In this document: in pieces, positions 1 to 10,234 of the stretch
How the letters are laid out: each line of letters starts with the position of its first letter
Numbering within the stretch: the stretch's first letter is position 1
Assembly (NCBI GenBank): GCA_026004775.1
Contig: BPJU01000016.1
Coordinates: 1-64,000, forward strand
Direction of reading: 5' to 3'
Length of the DNA: 64,000 bases
Origin: Pirellulaceae bacterium
GTDB taxonomy: Bacteria > Planctomycetota > Planctomycetia > Pirellulales > Pirellulaceae
The notes under the pieces: model-generated
What the model was told of the DNA's origin: nothing
The model's database searches: none
Seen by the model: the letters and a program-made list of their open reading frames with translations, nothing else
Position numbers and translations under genes: made by a program

Positions 1-1572
<1,572 letters not shown>

Positions 1573-1726
1573 CATCCAAGACAGTCGCTCATCCCACACC
1601 GATCAATCCGCCAGCCTGGTCCGCCGCACCGCGCCGCTCGGCACCGGAGCTTAGCCGGTGGGTGAGCCAGTTCCCGTGTGAGCCTAGCCTCATCTGTGAG
1701 CCAAGCCACGATCCGGCCGATGGTAG

Positions 1727-1772
1727 CGGAACACGCTAGCCGTTCGCGCAAGCGAACGGCGTAAGTGTTCCG
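1727..1772. repeat. Nested palindrome downstream of the IS110 gene
   Basis: An outer pair CGGAACAC/GTGTTCCG encloses a perfect 9-bp stem, GCCGTTCGC/GCGAACGGC, with a GCAA tetraloop. The outer CGGAACAC/GTGTTCCG pair recurs at 50043-50065, so this belongs to a dispersed hairpin family. It could also act as a terminator, although no T-run follows it. Confidence 0.6.
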
Positions 1773-1859
1773 ATGTTCGAACTGGAAGGAGCGGGTCGAA
1801 CGCGGGCACGTTGCGCGGGGTGGTCGAGGCCGGGGCACTTGATGAAAAATTTTGGATTC

Positions 1860-1905
1860 GGAAGTCGTACGGCGGAACGCTGGCGCGTTCCGCCTAGCGA
1901 CTTCC
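1860..1905. repeat. Dispersed 46-bp hairpin repeat (family A), copy 1
   Basis: The element starts with GGAAGTCG, ends with CGACTTCC, and has an inner GGCGGAACG/CGTTCCGCC stem. Sister copies are at 1932-1975 and 49960-50005. The arms co-vary between copies, with different inner bases that still pair, which points to selection for or propagation of the palindrome. Confidence 0.75.
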
Positions 1906-1931
1906 GCTACGAATGGATATTACCCTACGAC

Positions 1932-1975
1932 GGAAGTCTTACGGCCGACGCTGGCGCGTCGGCCTGGCAACTTCC
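1932..1975. repeat. Dispersed hairpin repeat (family A), copy 2
   Basis: This copy has the same outer GGAAGTC/CTTCC arms as copy 1, but the inner stem is GGCCGACG/CGTCGGCC. It sits 26 bp after copy 1 in the same orientation. Confidence 0.7.
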
Positions 1976-2000
1976 GCTACGAGCGAAGCTCAAGATCGTT

Positions 2001-2056
2001 ACACACCGGTTCTAACCAGCGTCATGGGTAACCCAGACGGCCGGGACGGCCGTGCC
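2001..2056 (-). repeat. Dispersed GC-rich repeat (family B), reverse copy
   Basis: Read on the minus strand, this matches the family B repeat found near 53561, 60118 and 63776: a GGCACGGCCGTCCCGGCCGT palindrome, then GGGTTACCCA, then an AACCGGTG word about 20 bp later. The other copies all lie just upstream of the cassette promoters; this one is isolated beside aroH. Confidence 0.7.
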
Positions 2057-2289
2057 ATCAGGCCGAAGTCTTGCAGCCGATGCTGGTGCGCCAACCTGGC
2101 GGTTTCACAGCTTGCCTTCTGGGCAGTTGCGCTGGATAGCGGTATGTTGAGCTTCGTTCCACAGCGGTAATTCTCACAGCCAGTTGGAGCACCAGCATAT
2201 AATCGGTTGTCGGCATCCGGGAAGCCTTTCGACCGGACACGCATGGGACCGGTCCTTTCGGTGGGCCGGATGGCAGGAGGAGTTGAGCA

Positions 2290-2760
2290 GTGGCGTTGAT
2301 GTGTCGCGGCGTCCGCGGGGCCACGACGGCAGACCATAACACGCGTGACGAAATTCTTCAGGCAACACGCCAGTTGCTGGCGCTGATGATCCGCCTGAAC
2401 GGAATCGATGCTGAATCGGTCGGCAGCGCAATTTTTACCGTGACCAAAGATCTGGATGCGGAGTTCCCCGCCTTGGCAGCTCGCCAATTAGGATGGCTGG
2501 ACGTACCACTCTTGTGCGCTTACGAAATCAGTGTCCCCAATTCGTTGCCGCGCTGCATCCGTATTCTGATAAACTGGAACACGACCAAGTCTCAGCGCGA
2601 GATCCAACACGTTTATATCAAAGATGCTGCTCGGTTACGCCCCGACCTGTCAAAATTACCACCTGTGGACTTTGATGAACTCGAGCGATGGATCGAAGAA
2701 CAGATGAAACTTTTCCGGCCCCGGACCCCCGAATCGCCAAACGCGGATACGATTCGATAA
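2290..2760 (+). CDS. aroH: Chorismate mutase, AroH class
   Basis: This enzyme converts chorismate to prephenate in phenylalanine/tyrosine synthesis. It is a 156-residue cytosolic protein of the monofunctional AroH type, with an N-terminal [10 protein letters not shown] motif and a VPLLCAYEI...SLPRCIRIL motif. R9, C76, E79 and R91 match the Bacillus subtilis active-site Arg7, Cys75, Glu78 and Arg90. The GTG at 2290 is preceded by AGGAGG at the right distance, which decides the start; an ATG nine bases later is the alternative. The last 30 or so residues extend beyond the usual length of about 125. It lies 57 bp before the AddB-like gene on the same strand. Confidence 0.93.
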   Translation: MALMCRGVRGATTADHNTRDEILQATRQLLALMIRLNGIDAESVGSAIFTVTKDLDAEFPALAARQLGWLDVPLLCAYEISVPNSLPRCIRILINWNTTKSQREIQHVYIKDAARLRPDLSKLPPVDFDELERWIEEQMKLFRPRTPESPNADTIR

Positions 2761-2817
2761 CCAGGCGATCATTGCACCGTTTTTTGGGGCGGCCGTTTTT
2801 GGGCGAGGATTGAAAGG

Positions 2818-5658
2818 ATGTCCGTCAGGCGCGAATTCCTGGATTGGAACCGACAACCCCTGGAACAAGCCGTCGATTGGCTTTATGAGAAGTACGGTCC
2901 GGTTTCCCATGCCGGCGGTGAATGGAACATGCGCCAACTTGTCGTGGTGCTGCCGACACGACATGCTATTCGACAATTCCAGCGGTTATTGGAGCAGCGC
3001 TCGCGCGCCGCTGGTTGCCCCCTGTGGCCGCCCGCTCTGCAAACAATCAGCCGCTTGCCCGAACAACTCTATCCGGCTCAAAGACCGTTTGCATCCGACA
3101 TGCTCCAGCAAGCCGTCTGGTATGAGCTGCTCAGAGAATTGCCCGATGATCGACTGGAACGCCTTTACGGCGGTCGCGTGCAGCCCAGTCGCGTCGGACT
3201 CTGGCAACTAGCTCTGCGCTTGAAGGATCTTCATACCGAGTTGGCGGGCGAAGGATTGCAATTTAGCGACGTATTTCAGTACTGGCAAAGGTCATCCGGA
3301 TCGTGGCCGCAAGCCGTTGTGAGCCACGAGCAACAGCGGTGGGACGTCCTTGCCGAACTCGAACAGCAGTATCTGGCCAAAACCGACGAGTTGGGCTATT
3401 GGGACGTCCAGACCGCTCGACTCGTAGCCGTTCAGAAGCACGAATGCCGCACCGCGTCTGATATCATTCTGGTGGGTACAGTGGATCTGAATACCACGGT
3501 CCGCCGCATGCTCAACCAAATTGCTTCTCGCGTAACGGCCTTGATATTCGCACCGAACGCTCTTGCCTCGTCGTTCGATGAAACAGGCTGTCTGAAAGTA
3601 AAAGAATGGATGGAAGCCGAACTGCCTTTTCTCCCAGAGCAATTGGAGCTGGTGGATGGACCGGCAGAACAGGCTGAGCGAGTAGGCGAATGGATCGCCG
3701 CATGGGCACCAACGACAACCGCCGACCAGATACGTATAGCAGTACCCGACCCGTCGTCGATCCCGTATCTCGTGCGAGCACTGGAAGAGCGCGGCGCCGC
3801 GGCTCGCTGGGGCGCGGGACGGTTGGCCAGCGATACGCGCCCGGCACGCCTGTTTCGGGCGGCGGTGACTTTCGCACAGAGTCGTCTGTTCTCCGACTTT
3901 GCTGCCTTGTGCCGGCACCCCGATCTGTCGGCCTGGCTGACGTCCGCTGTCGCTGACCCCGGCTGGTTGTTGCAGTGCGATCACTATTGGGCCCAACATC
4001 TTCCACCTCTGGCCAAGGATCCACTTCCCGCTCGGGACCGTTTCCCTCTGCTGGACAAGGCAGTAGCATTGGTAGACCAATGGCTGGGCGCTTTACCCGA
4101 CGGCCCGTTGCCGCCGGCCGAATGGAGCCGCCGTCTGTCCGAGATTTTACAGGCTATCTATGCTGGCCGCGAATTGCTATTGGATTCATGTGATGATCAT
4201 GAAACGATTGAGGCCTTATCGGCTATCAAGGACGTATTGAGCGAGCTGGCACATCTGCCTGAAAGCCTTCTACCGTCATTGCAACTAGGCGAAGCGGCTG
4301 AATTGATATTCGAGAGACTTGCATGCCAATCGGTAGGAGCCGCGCCGCATCCGGGGGCAATCGAGCTGTTGGGTTGGTTGGACTTGCCCTTCGATACAGC
4401 TCCTTATGCTGTCGTAACCACTTTCAACGAAGGATATATTCCGGAAAGTGTGAATGCGGATTTGTTCTTGCCGAATTCTTTGCGTCGCGAGTTGAACCTG
4501 CTCGATAATCATCGGCGCTTGGCACGCGATGCGTATGCCACCCGGCTTCTTCTTGCCAGGTGTCGAGATGTGCGATTCTTGATCGCTCGGCGCAATGCTG
4601 TGGATGAACCGTTAACCCCTAGTCGATTGGCATTGCGAGGCGGCAGCGAACTAATCGCGCAGCGGTTACTTCGGTTTTACTGCCGCACTCCGACTCAGAA
4701 ACGGCAACCCGAACCGTCGGAACGAGCCTTCGAACAAGCACCGGTCACGGTACCGACCAAGAGTCGTTTTGTGGTGCCGAAACCTCATGGCACCGCGACT
4801 CTGGAAGTGGTTTCTGTGACCGCCCTGGCTACGTACATCGAATGCCCATACCGATTTTACCTGCGGCATGTACTTCGCCTGGAACCCTGTACGGATGACA
4901 TTCAGGAACTGGATCCGCCAGGATTCGGCACATTATTACACGCCGTTTTCCGCCGGTTCGGTCAATCGCCTGTAAAAGATGAAACGGATGAGCTACTGAT
5001 TCAAACGTATCTGGAGCAGTTTTTGGACGAAGAAGCCGCCCGACGTTTTGGCCGCCACCGTTTGCCCGCGGTCGAGGTGCAGATCGGTCACGCTCGGCGG
5101 CGACTGGCAGCCTTCGCTCGCTGGCAAAGCCACTGGCGGCAGCAGGGTTGGATAATCGACCGTGTAGAAACCGAAGTACGGCTGCCCGCCGGGAAGATTC
5201 CCGGTCTGGAGAATTCGCGTTTGTGCTTGGTGGGACGTATTGACAGGATCGACCGCAACGAGAACACCGGACAATGGGCCGTGCTCGACTATAAGTCTTC
5301 CGAAAAAGCCCAGACACCCGATCAGGTCCATCGGCGGCGAGTGGAGCCGGGGCAAGATGCATCGCAGGAGTGGGTGGACCTTCAGTTGCCTGCCTACCGA
5401 TATTTGGCTCAACATCTGGGGCTGCCGGCCAGCGTGCTGCTCGGGTACATCAACGTTCCTCGAGATGCCGCTCTCACTCGTGAATACTTCGCCGAATGGA
5501 CGGAAGAACAGTTATTGGCGGCCGATCGCCGTTTGGTACAGGTCATCCAAGCCATCGAGCAACGACAGTTCTGGCCACCACGGCTACTGGCTTCCCCCTG
5601 GGATGACTATGCCTGGATTTGCCAAGAAACGGTTATCGAACGGAGACTTCCCTCGTGA
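2818..5658 (+). CDS. AddB-like helicase/nuclease subunit (PD-(D/E)XK)
   Basis: This 946-residue protein is the probable AddB partner of a RecBCD/AddAB-type double-strand break resection complex. The N-terminal part resembles the inactive helicase-like fold of AddB (LVVVLPTRHAIRQF near residue 45). The C-terminal nuclease domain shows ECPYRFYLRHVL, GRIDRID near 805, VLDYKSS near 823 and the helix motif DLQLPAY, which together form a PD-(D/E)XK site. Four cysteines usually hold an iron-sulphur cluster around this domain in AddB; here only one precedes the nuclease domain and one is near the end, so the cluster is probably missing. It overlaps the next gene by 4 bp (GTGA), so the two are translationally coupled. 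Confidence 0.85.
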   Translation: MSVRREFLDWNRQPLEQAVDWLYEKYGPVSHAGGEWNMRQLVVVLPTRHAIRQFQRLLEQRSRAAGCPLWPPALQTISRLPEQLYPAQRPFASDMLQQAVWYELLRELPDDRLERLYGGRVQPSRVGLWQLALRLKDLHTELAGEGLQFSDVFQYWQRSSGSWPQAVVSHEQQRWDVLAELEQQYLAKTDELGYWDVQTARLVAVQKHECRTASDIILVGTVDLNTTVRRMLNQIASRVTALIFAPNALASSFDETGCLKVKEWMEAELPFLPEQLELVDGPAEQAERVGEWIAAWAPTTTADQIRIAVPDPSSIPYLVRALEERGAAARWGAGRLASDTRPARLFRAAVTFAQSRLFSDFAALCRHPDLSAWLTSAVADPGWLLQCDHYWAQHLPPLAKDPLPARDRFPLLDKAVALVDQWLGALPDGPLPPAEWSRRLSEILQAIYAGRELLLDSCDDHETIEALSAIKDVLSELAHLPESLLPSLQLGEAAELIFERLACQSVGAAPHPGAIELLGWLDLPFDTAPYAVVTTFNEGYIPESVNADLFLPNSLRRELNLLDNHRRLARDAYATRLLLARCRDVRFLIARRNAVDEPLTPSRLALRGGSELIAQRLLRFYCRTPTQKRQPEPSERAFEQAPVTVPTKSRFVVPKPHGTATLEVVSVTALATYIECPYRFYLRHVLRLEPCTDDIQELDPPGFGTLLHAVFRRFGQSPVKDETDELLIQTYLEQFLDEEAARRFGRHRLPAVEVQIGHARRRLAAFARWQSHWRQQGWIIDRVETEVRLPAGKIPGLENSRLCLVGRIDRIDRNENTGQWAVLDYKSSEKAQTPDQVHRRRVEPGQDASQEWVDLQLPAYRYLAQHLGLPASVLLGYINVPRDAALTREYFAEWTEEQLLAADRRLVQVIQAIEQRQFWPPRLLASPWDDYAWICQETVIERRLPS

Positions 5659-8600
5659 CCGGTAAACGCTCCGGACATGCGGCTGATGGAAATCACAATG
5701 TCGTCATCCGTGCTTCGGCCGGCACGGGTAAGACATACCAATTGACGAATCGGTATATCCAGTTGCTGGCTGCCGGTGTACCGGCTGAAGAGGTCGTGGC
5801 GAGCACGTTCACGCGGAAGGCCGCCGGTGAGATTTTGGAGCGGGTTCTGGAACGGCTGGCTGCCGCCGTGGTGAGCGATCAGGAGCGTGCGGAGCTGAGC
5901 CGGGCAGTCGGTCACCACTTCACCCTTCCGGATATCTCCGCACTTCTTCATCGTCTGGTGACCAACTTGCACCGCGTACGCGTCACCACGCTCGATGCAT
6001 TTTTCGCCCGCGTCGGCCGTAGTGCCGCCCTCGAGGTAGGCCTGCCGCTCGGCTGGACCATCCTGGACGAACCTCTCGACCAGCAACTGCGCGACCTGGC
6101 ATTGTCCCAACTGCTCTCCCAGGAAGAACCAGCCGCCTTGCAACGACTGGTACTTCTCATCAACCAAGGCGGAGCCGATCGTCCGGTGGCGACACGCCTG
6201 CGACGGCTGATCGACGAACTCTACCCGATCTACCAGGACTCTTCCGATGAAGCTTGGAGGATGCCCGATTGCGGCGGGCGATTGACCGACGAGCGATTCG
6301 CCGATTTGTGTACCCAACTGGAAAACCTGGCTGCCGCTTGCGATAAACGACTGAAAACCGCTTTGGAAAAAGACGTGGCCCATCTCCGCCGCGGCCAGTG
6401 GGAGCCGCTCTTCAAGTCGGGCTTGTTGAACACGGTTCTGGCCGGCCAGGATACGTATCACCGCAAAGAAATTCCGGCAAGTATCTTGCAAATCTGCCAA
6501 CAACTTCTGCGTCATGTACGAGCGCAACTCATGGATCAATGGCGGGCCCAGACACGAGCTACCTATGAACTACTACAAAGATTTGACAAGCACTACCAGA
6601 AACTGAAAAACGAGCGGCACGGTGTTCGTTTCGACGATGTCACTCTGTGCCTGGCCCGCAATATGGCAAGCACAACTGTGGAGACGGTTTTATTTCGAAT
6701 CGACGCTCCCGTGGCACATCTGTTGGTGGACGAGTTTCAAGATACATCACCGGCCCAATGGCGTGTGCTGGAACCTTTCGCTCAATGGGCCATCGATCCC
6801 CAACGTAAGGGTTCCTTCTGGTGCGTCGGCGATGTCAAGCAAGCGATTTACGGATGGCGGGGCGGCTGTGCCCGAATTTTCGATGTAGTCGATACCCGGA
6901 TCAAGCCGATAGTCGCCCAATCCCTGACGACCAGCTATCGTTCTTCGCCGCCCGTCATCGACTTCGTCAATCAGGTGTTTGGAAAGCTGAAACAGCCTGA
7001 GGCATCGCATTGGCAGCAAGCCGGGTTCTCCCAACCGACCATCACGGCTATCGGCGATTGGGGGCGGCAATTCGAGCCCCACACCACGGCCAAGACGGAT
7101 TTGGCAGGCTACGTGGTGGTGGAGGTGGTCCACCAGGAAAATGCAGGGGAAAGCCACGACAGCGAGGAGGATGCCGTCGAGCAGGTGTCGGTCGGCCCGA
7201 CGATTCTCCGTGCGGCCGAGTGTGTCGAAGAATGGCTCAAAGTGGCTCCCGGCTACACGATAGGAGTTTTGACTCGCACCAATGCAGCGGTAGCCCAGAT
7301 GATTTTCGAGCTGCGGCGGCGGCAGATCACCGCCAGCGAAGAAGGCGGTAATCCCCTCACCGACTCGGCTCCCGTCACCGCCGTTCTATCGCTCCTGCAG
7401 CTTGCCGACAATCCGGGTCACCTGCCGGCGCGCTATCACGTAGCCACCAGTCCTTTGGGTGAAGCCCTCTCGTATACCGACTGGGCATCGGACGACGATG
7501 CGCTGCGGCTGTCCCAAAAACTCCGCGACCAATTAGCCACTCAAGGATATGGGCGCGTTATTCGCGAGCTGGTTGCATCGATCATGCCGGCGGTGGACGA
7601 TCGAGAAGCAGCACGGCTTATACAATTAGCCGACTTCGCTTATGAATATGAGCCTCTGGCAACCTTGCGGCCGGCCGAATTTGTGGAATGGATCCAACAG
7701 CGTCGAGCGGCCGACCCGCGGTCGGCTCCGGTTCGCGTAATGACGATTCACCAAGCCAAAGGATTGCAATTCGACATCGTTGTTTTGCCGGAGTTGAACT
7801 TCCCCTTAAAACAGCGAGTGCCTTCCTGCGTAGCACATCGCCGGGATTGGATCGGGCCTGTCGAGCGGGTCTGTGTATATCGCCGCAGTGAGCTCCAGCG
7901 GCTGTTACCTCCTGAATACCAGCAGTTGTTCGAAGAGGACGAACAGAGGCGCGTGACCGAGTCGCTCTGTTTGACCTATGTGGCTATGACGCGTGCCATC
8001 CATGCGTTGCACCTGGTGGTGCCCCCAACCCGAGCCGGTCGCACCTCTCTGGAACCAACCCCCGTGGGACTGTTACGAGCCACGTTATTGGATGGCAAAC
8101 CGTTGGAGCCGGATACCGTACCGTACCAGCATGGCAATGCGCATTGGTATCGCCAGCAGCCGGTGCGAGCCGCGGTGGCCACCGACTCGCCCCTTCACCG
8201 AACACCGATCCGCTTTTCTTGCGACAGTCGTGACCTACTTCACACGTCGCCTTCGCGGTTGGAGCGCAATCGGCGCGTGCGGGGCATGGAACTGTTGAGC
8301 TTCGAGCGTTCCGAAGCGCTGGCGTGGGGAACGGCGATGCATGCAATGTTCGAACATGTGCGGTGGCTGGAAGATTTTCAATGGGACGAACAGGAACTGC
8401 GAAACACGCTGCGACAACTGGCCTATGCATCTGGTCTTCCCTTACGCGAAGATCCGATCTTGGAGACTTTCCGCCAGGCCTTATCCCAGCCCACCGTGCA
8501 AAGCGCACTAGCCCGCTCTTCGTATGAAAACAATTTATGGTGGACGACGACCGGCAATCCGGCGGACATCCAATGGGAGGTTTATACCGAGCGTCGCATC

Positions 8601-8882
8601 TTGGGGAGGTTAGACGAGCAGTTATTAACGGGAAGCATCGATCGCCTGGTGCTGGCCCGTGCGGCTGGAAAAGTCGTGGCCGCGGATATCCTCGATTACA
8701 AAACGGATTGCTTGACCGCAGATGGTGTGGATCGCCTGGAGGAGCTTGTGGAAGCTTACCGCCCGCAGCAGGACGCCTATCGGTCGTTGGTGATGGAGCT
8801 ATACCAGTTGCCGGCTTTGCACGTACGATGTCGCTTGCTGTTCGTACCGGCGGGCTTGCTGAGAGAAGTGGAGCCGAAGTGA
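5655..8882 (+). CDS. AddA-like UvrD/RecB helicase-nuclease
   Basis: This 1075-residue superfamily 1 helicase is fused to a nuclease and is the motor subunit for break resection with the upstream AddB-like protein. Visible motifs are Walker A ASAGTGKT (about residue 20), Walker B LLVDEFQDTSP (about 355), TTSYRSSP (motif IV region), TIHQAKGLQFD (about 697), YVAMTRA (motif VI) and a C-terminal RecB-type nuclease with GSIDRL and DILDYKTD (about 1011). The start is taken as the GTG that overlaps the addB stop, with GGAG nine bases upstream; the frame stays open 12 codons further upstream. It overlaps the thrC start by one base (TGATG). Confidence 0.9.
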   Translation: MTGKRSGHAADGNHNVVIRASAGTGKTYQLTNRYIQLLAAGVPAEEVVASTFTRKAAGEILERVLERLAAAVVSDQERAELSRAVGHHFTLPDISALLHRLVTNLHRVRVTTLDAFFARVGRSAALEVGLPLGWTILDEPLDQQLRDLALSQLLSQEEPAALQRLVLLINQGGADRPVATRLRRLIDELYPIYQDSSDEAWRMPDCGGRLTDERFADLCTQLENLAAACDKRLKTALEKDVAHLRRGQWEPLFKSGLLNTVLAGQDTYHRKEIPASILQICQQLLRHVRAQLMDQWRAQTRATYELLQRFDKHYQKLKNERHGVRFDDVTLCLARNMASTTVETVLFRIDAPVAHLLVDEFQDTSPAQWRVLEPFAQWAIDPQRKGSFWCVGDVKQAIYGWRGGCARIFDVVDTRIKPIVAQSLTTSYRSSPPVIDFVNQVFGKLKQPEASHWQQAGFSQPTITAIGDWGRQFEPHTTAKTDLAGYVVVEVVHQENAGESHDSEEDAVEQVSVGPTILRAAECVEEWLKVAPGYTIGVLTRTNAAVAQMIFELRRRQITASEEGGNPLTDSAPVTAVLSLLQLADNPGHLPARYHVATSPLGEALSYTDWASDDDALRLSQKLRDQLATQGYGRVIRELVASIMPAVDDREAARLIQLADFAYEYEPLATLRPAEFVEWIQQRRAADPRSAPVRVMTIHQAKGLQFDIVVLPELNFPLKQRVPSCVAHRRDWIGPVERVCVYRRSELQRLLPPEYQQLFEEDEQRRVTESLCLTYVAMTRAIHALHLVVPPTRAGRTSLEPTPVGLLRATLLDGKPLEPDTVPYQHGNAHWYRQQPVRAAVATDSPLHRTPIRFSCDSRDLLHTSPSRLERNRRVRGMELLSFERSEALAWGTAMHAMFEHVRWLEDFQWDEQELRNTLRQLAYASGLPLREDPILETFRQALSQPTVQSALARSSYENNLWWTTTGNPADIQWEVYTERRILGRLDEQLLTGSIDRLVLARAAGKVVAADILDYKTDCLTADGVDRLEELVEAYRPQQDAYRSLVMELYQLPALHVRCRLLFVPAGLLREVEPK

Positions 8883-10084
8883 TGAGCTATTATGTGACGC
8901 ATCTTGAGTCGGCCATCGATGGAACGCATTTTCCACCCGACCAGTTGCATACGACTCATTCGGGACGCCCGCTGTGGGTGCGGTATGATCTGGAGGCAGT
9001 TCGGCGGAGTGTGGATCGGGACCAGTTGATTCGACGGCCTTCGGGGTTGTGGCGGTACCGCGAGCTACTTCCTTTGCCGCCCGGCCACGAGCCGGTAACC
9101 TTGGGCGAGACGATAACGCCGTTACTGCCGGCTGGAGAACTGGGCCGGCTTTGCGGGGTCCAAAATCTGTGGATCAAGGACGAATCGCGCTTGCCCGGTG
9201 GCACTTTCAAGAGCCGCGGTATGACGCTGGCCATCAGCATGGCGCGGCGTTTCGGTGTGAAGCGAGTGGCTCTGCCCACCGCAGGCAACGCCGGAGGCGC
9301 AGCGGCTCTCTACGCGGCAGCCGCCGGGATGGAAGCGTTCGTCTTTATGCCGGACGATACGCCGGCCGTCAACCAGTACGAAGCCGCCTTGGCCGGAGCT
9401 CGCGTCTACCGCGTCCGCGGCCTGATCAGCGACTGCGGAAACATCGTCCGCTCTCTCCAGCATGAGACCGGCTGGCTCGACCTATCGACGCTCCGCGAGC
9501 CGTACCGGCTGGAAGGCAAGAAAACGATGGGATTAGAATTGGCCGAGCAATTCCAGTGGAGGCTTCCCGATGTGATACTGTATCCGACCGGCGGCGGCAC
9601 CGGACTAATCGGTATGTGGAAAGCATTCCAGGAATTGAGCACCCTCGGTTGGCTTAACAGCGAAAAGTTGCCGCGGATGGTGGCCGTACAATCCGACGGT
9701 TGCTGCCCCATCGTGCGCGCATTCCAGCGAGGCGAACGCTTCGCTCAACCGTTCCCCAATGCACATACGATCGCTTCCGGAATCCGAGTGCCTTCGGCTG
9801 TCGGCGATTTCATGATGCTCGACACGTTGCGCGCAAGCCAAGGTACCGCCGTCGCCGTGCCGGAAGCGTCCATCCCCGACTGGATGCGCATCGCTACCCG
9901 TCTAACCGGTATTCCGATCTGTCCGGAGGCAGCGGCGTGTGTCGGGGCCTTACAAAAGTTGGCTGCCGAGGGCTGGATCCATCCCGAAGAACATGTTGTC
10001 CTCTTCAACACCGCTACCGCCTTGAAGTATGTGGAAACCATCCAGACCCCGATTCCGGAATGGAAAGGAAAACTGGAAAGATAG
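8882..10084 (+). CDS. thrC: Threonine synthase
   Basis: This 400-residue PLP enzyme converts O-phosphohomoserine to threonine. It has the fold-type II layout: the PLP lysine is K110 in LPGGTFKSRG, the cofactor phosphate loop is PTGGGTG, and PTAGNAGGAAALYAAAAG matches the substrate-binding asparagine loop. The N-terminal region SGRPLWVRYDL and GLWRYRELLP are typical of the plant-like/long threonine synthases. It is the last gene of a run with the AddA/AddB-like pair and starts within their stop (TGATG). That coupling of amino-acid synthesis with DNA repair is positional only. Confidence 0.9.
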   Translation: MSYYVTHLESAIDGTHFPPDQLHTTHSGRPLWVRYDLEAVRRSVDRDQLIRRPSGLWRYRELLPLPPGHEPVTLGETITPLLPAGELGRLCGVQNLWIKDESRLPGGTFKSRGMTLAISMARRFGVKRVALPTAGNAGGAAALYAAAAGMEAFVFMPDDTPAVNQYEAALAGARVYRVRGLISDCGNIVRSLQHETGWLDLSTLREPYRLEGKKTMGLELAEQFQWRLPDVILYPTGGGTGLIGMWKAFQELSTLGWLNSEKLPRMVAVQSDGCCPIVRAFQRGERFAQPFPNAHTIASGIRVPSAVGDFMMLDTLRASQGTAVAVPEASIPDWMRIATRLTGIPICPEAAACVGALQKLAAEGWIHPEEHVVLFNTATALKYVETIQTPIPEWKGKLER

Positions 10085-10126
10085 CCACCCCATGCACTGG
10101 ACATACTGCAGCCGCTTCCACTTGGA

Positions 10127-10190
10127 GCCTATCCGAAAACCGGTTCGAGGGCCTATCGATACGCGGAGCAAGGGCGGTTTTCGGATAGGC
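10127..10190. terminator. Bidirectional terminator between convergent genes
   Basis: A perfect 16-bp inverted repeat, GCCTATCCGAAAACCG at 10127-10142 and CGGTTTTCGGATAGGC at 10175-10190, has a 32-base spacer. It sits between the ends of thrC (+) and the convergent PHP-type gene (-). No U-run follows on either side, so it is a strong hairpin rather than a classic intrinsic terminator. Confidence 0.6.
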
Positions 10191-10234
10191 AGTTAGAAAT
10201 ATTCCCTGTCGTTATGCCCGGTCGTTCCATCTTA

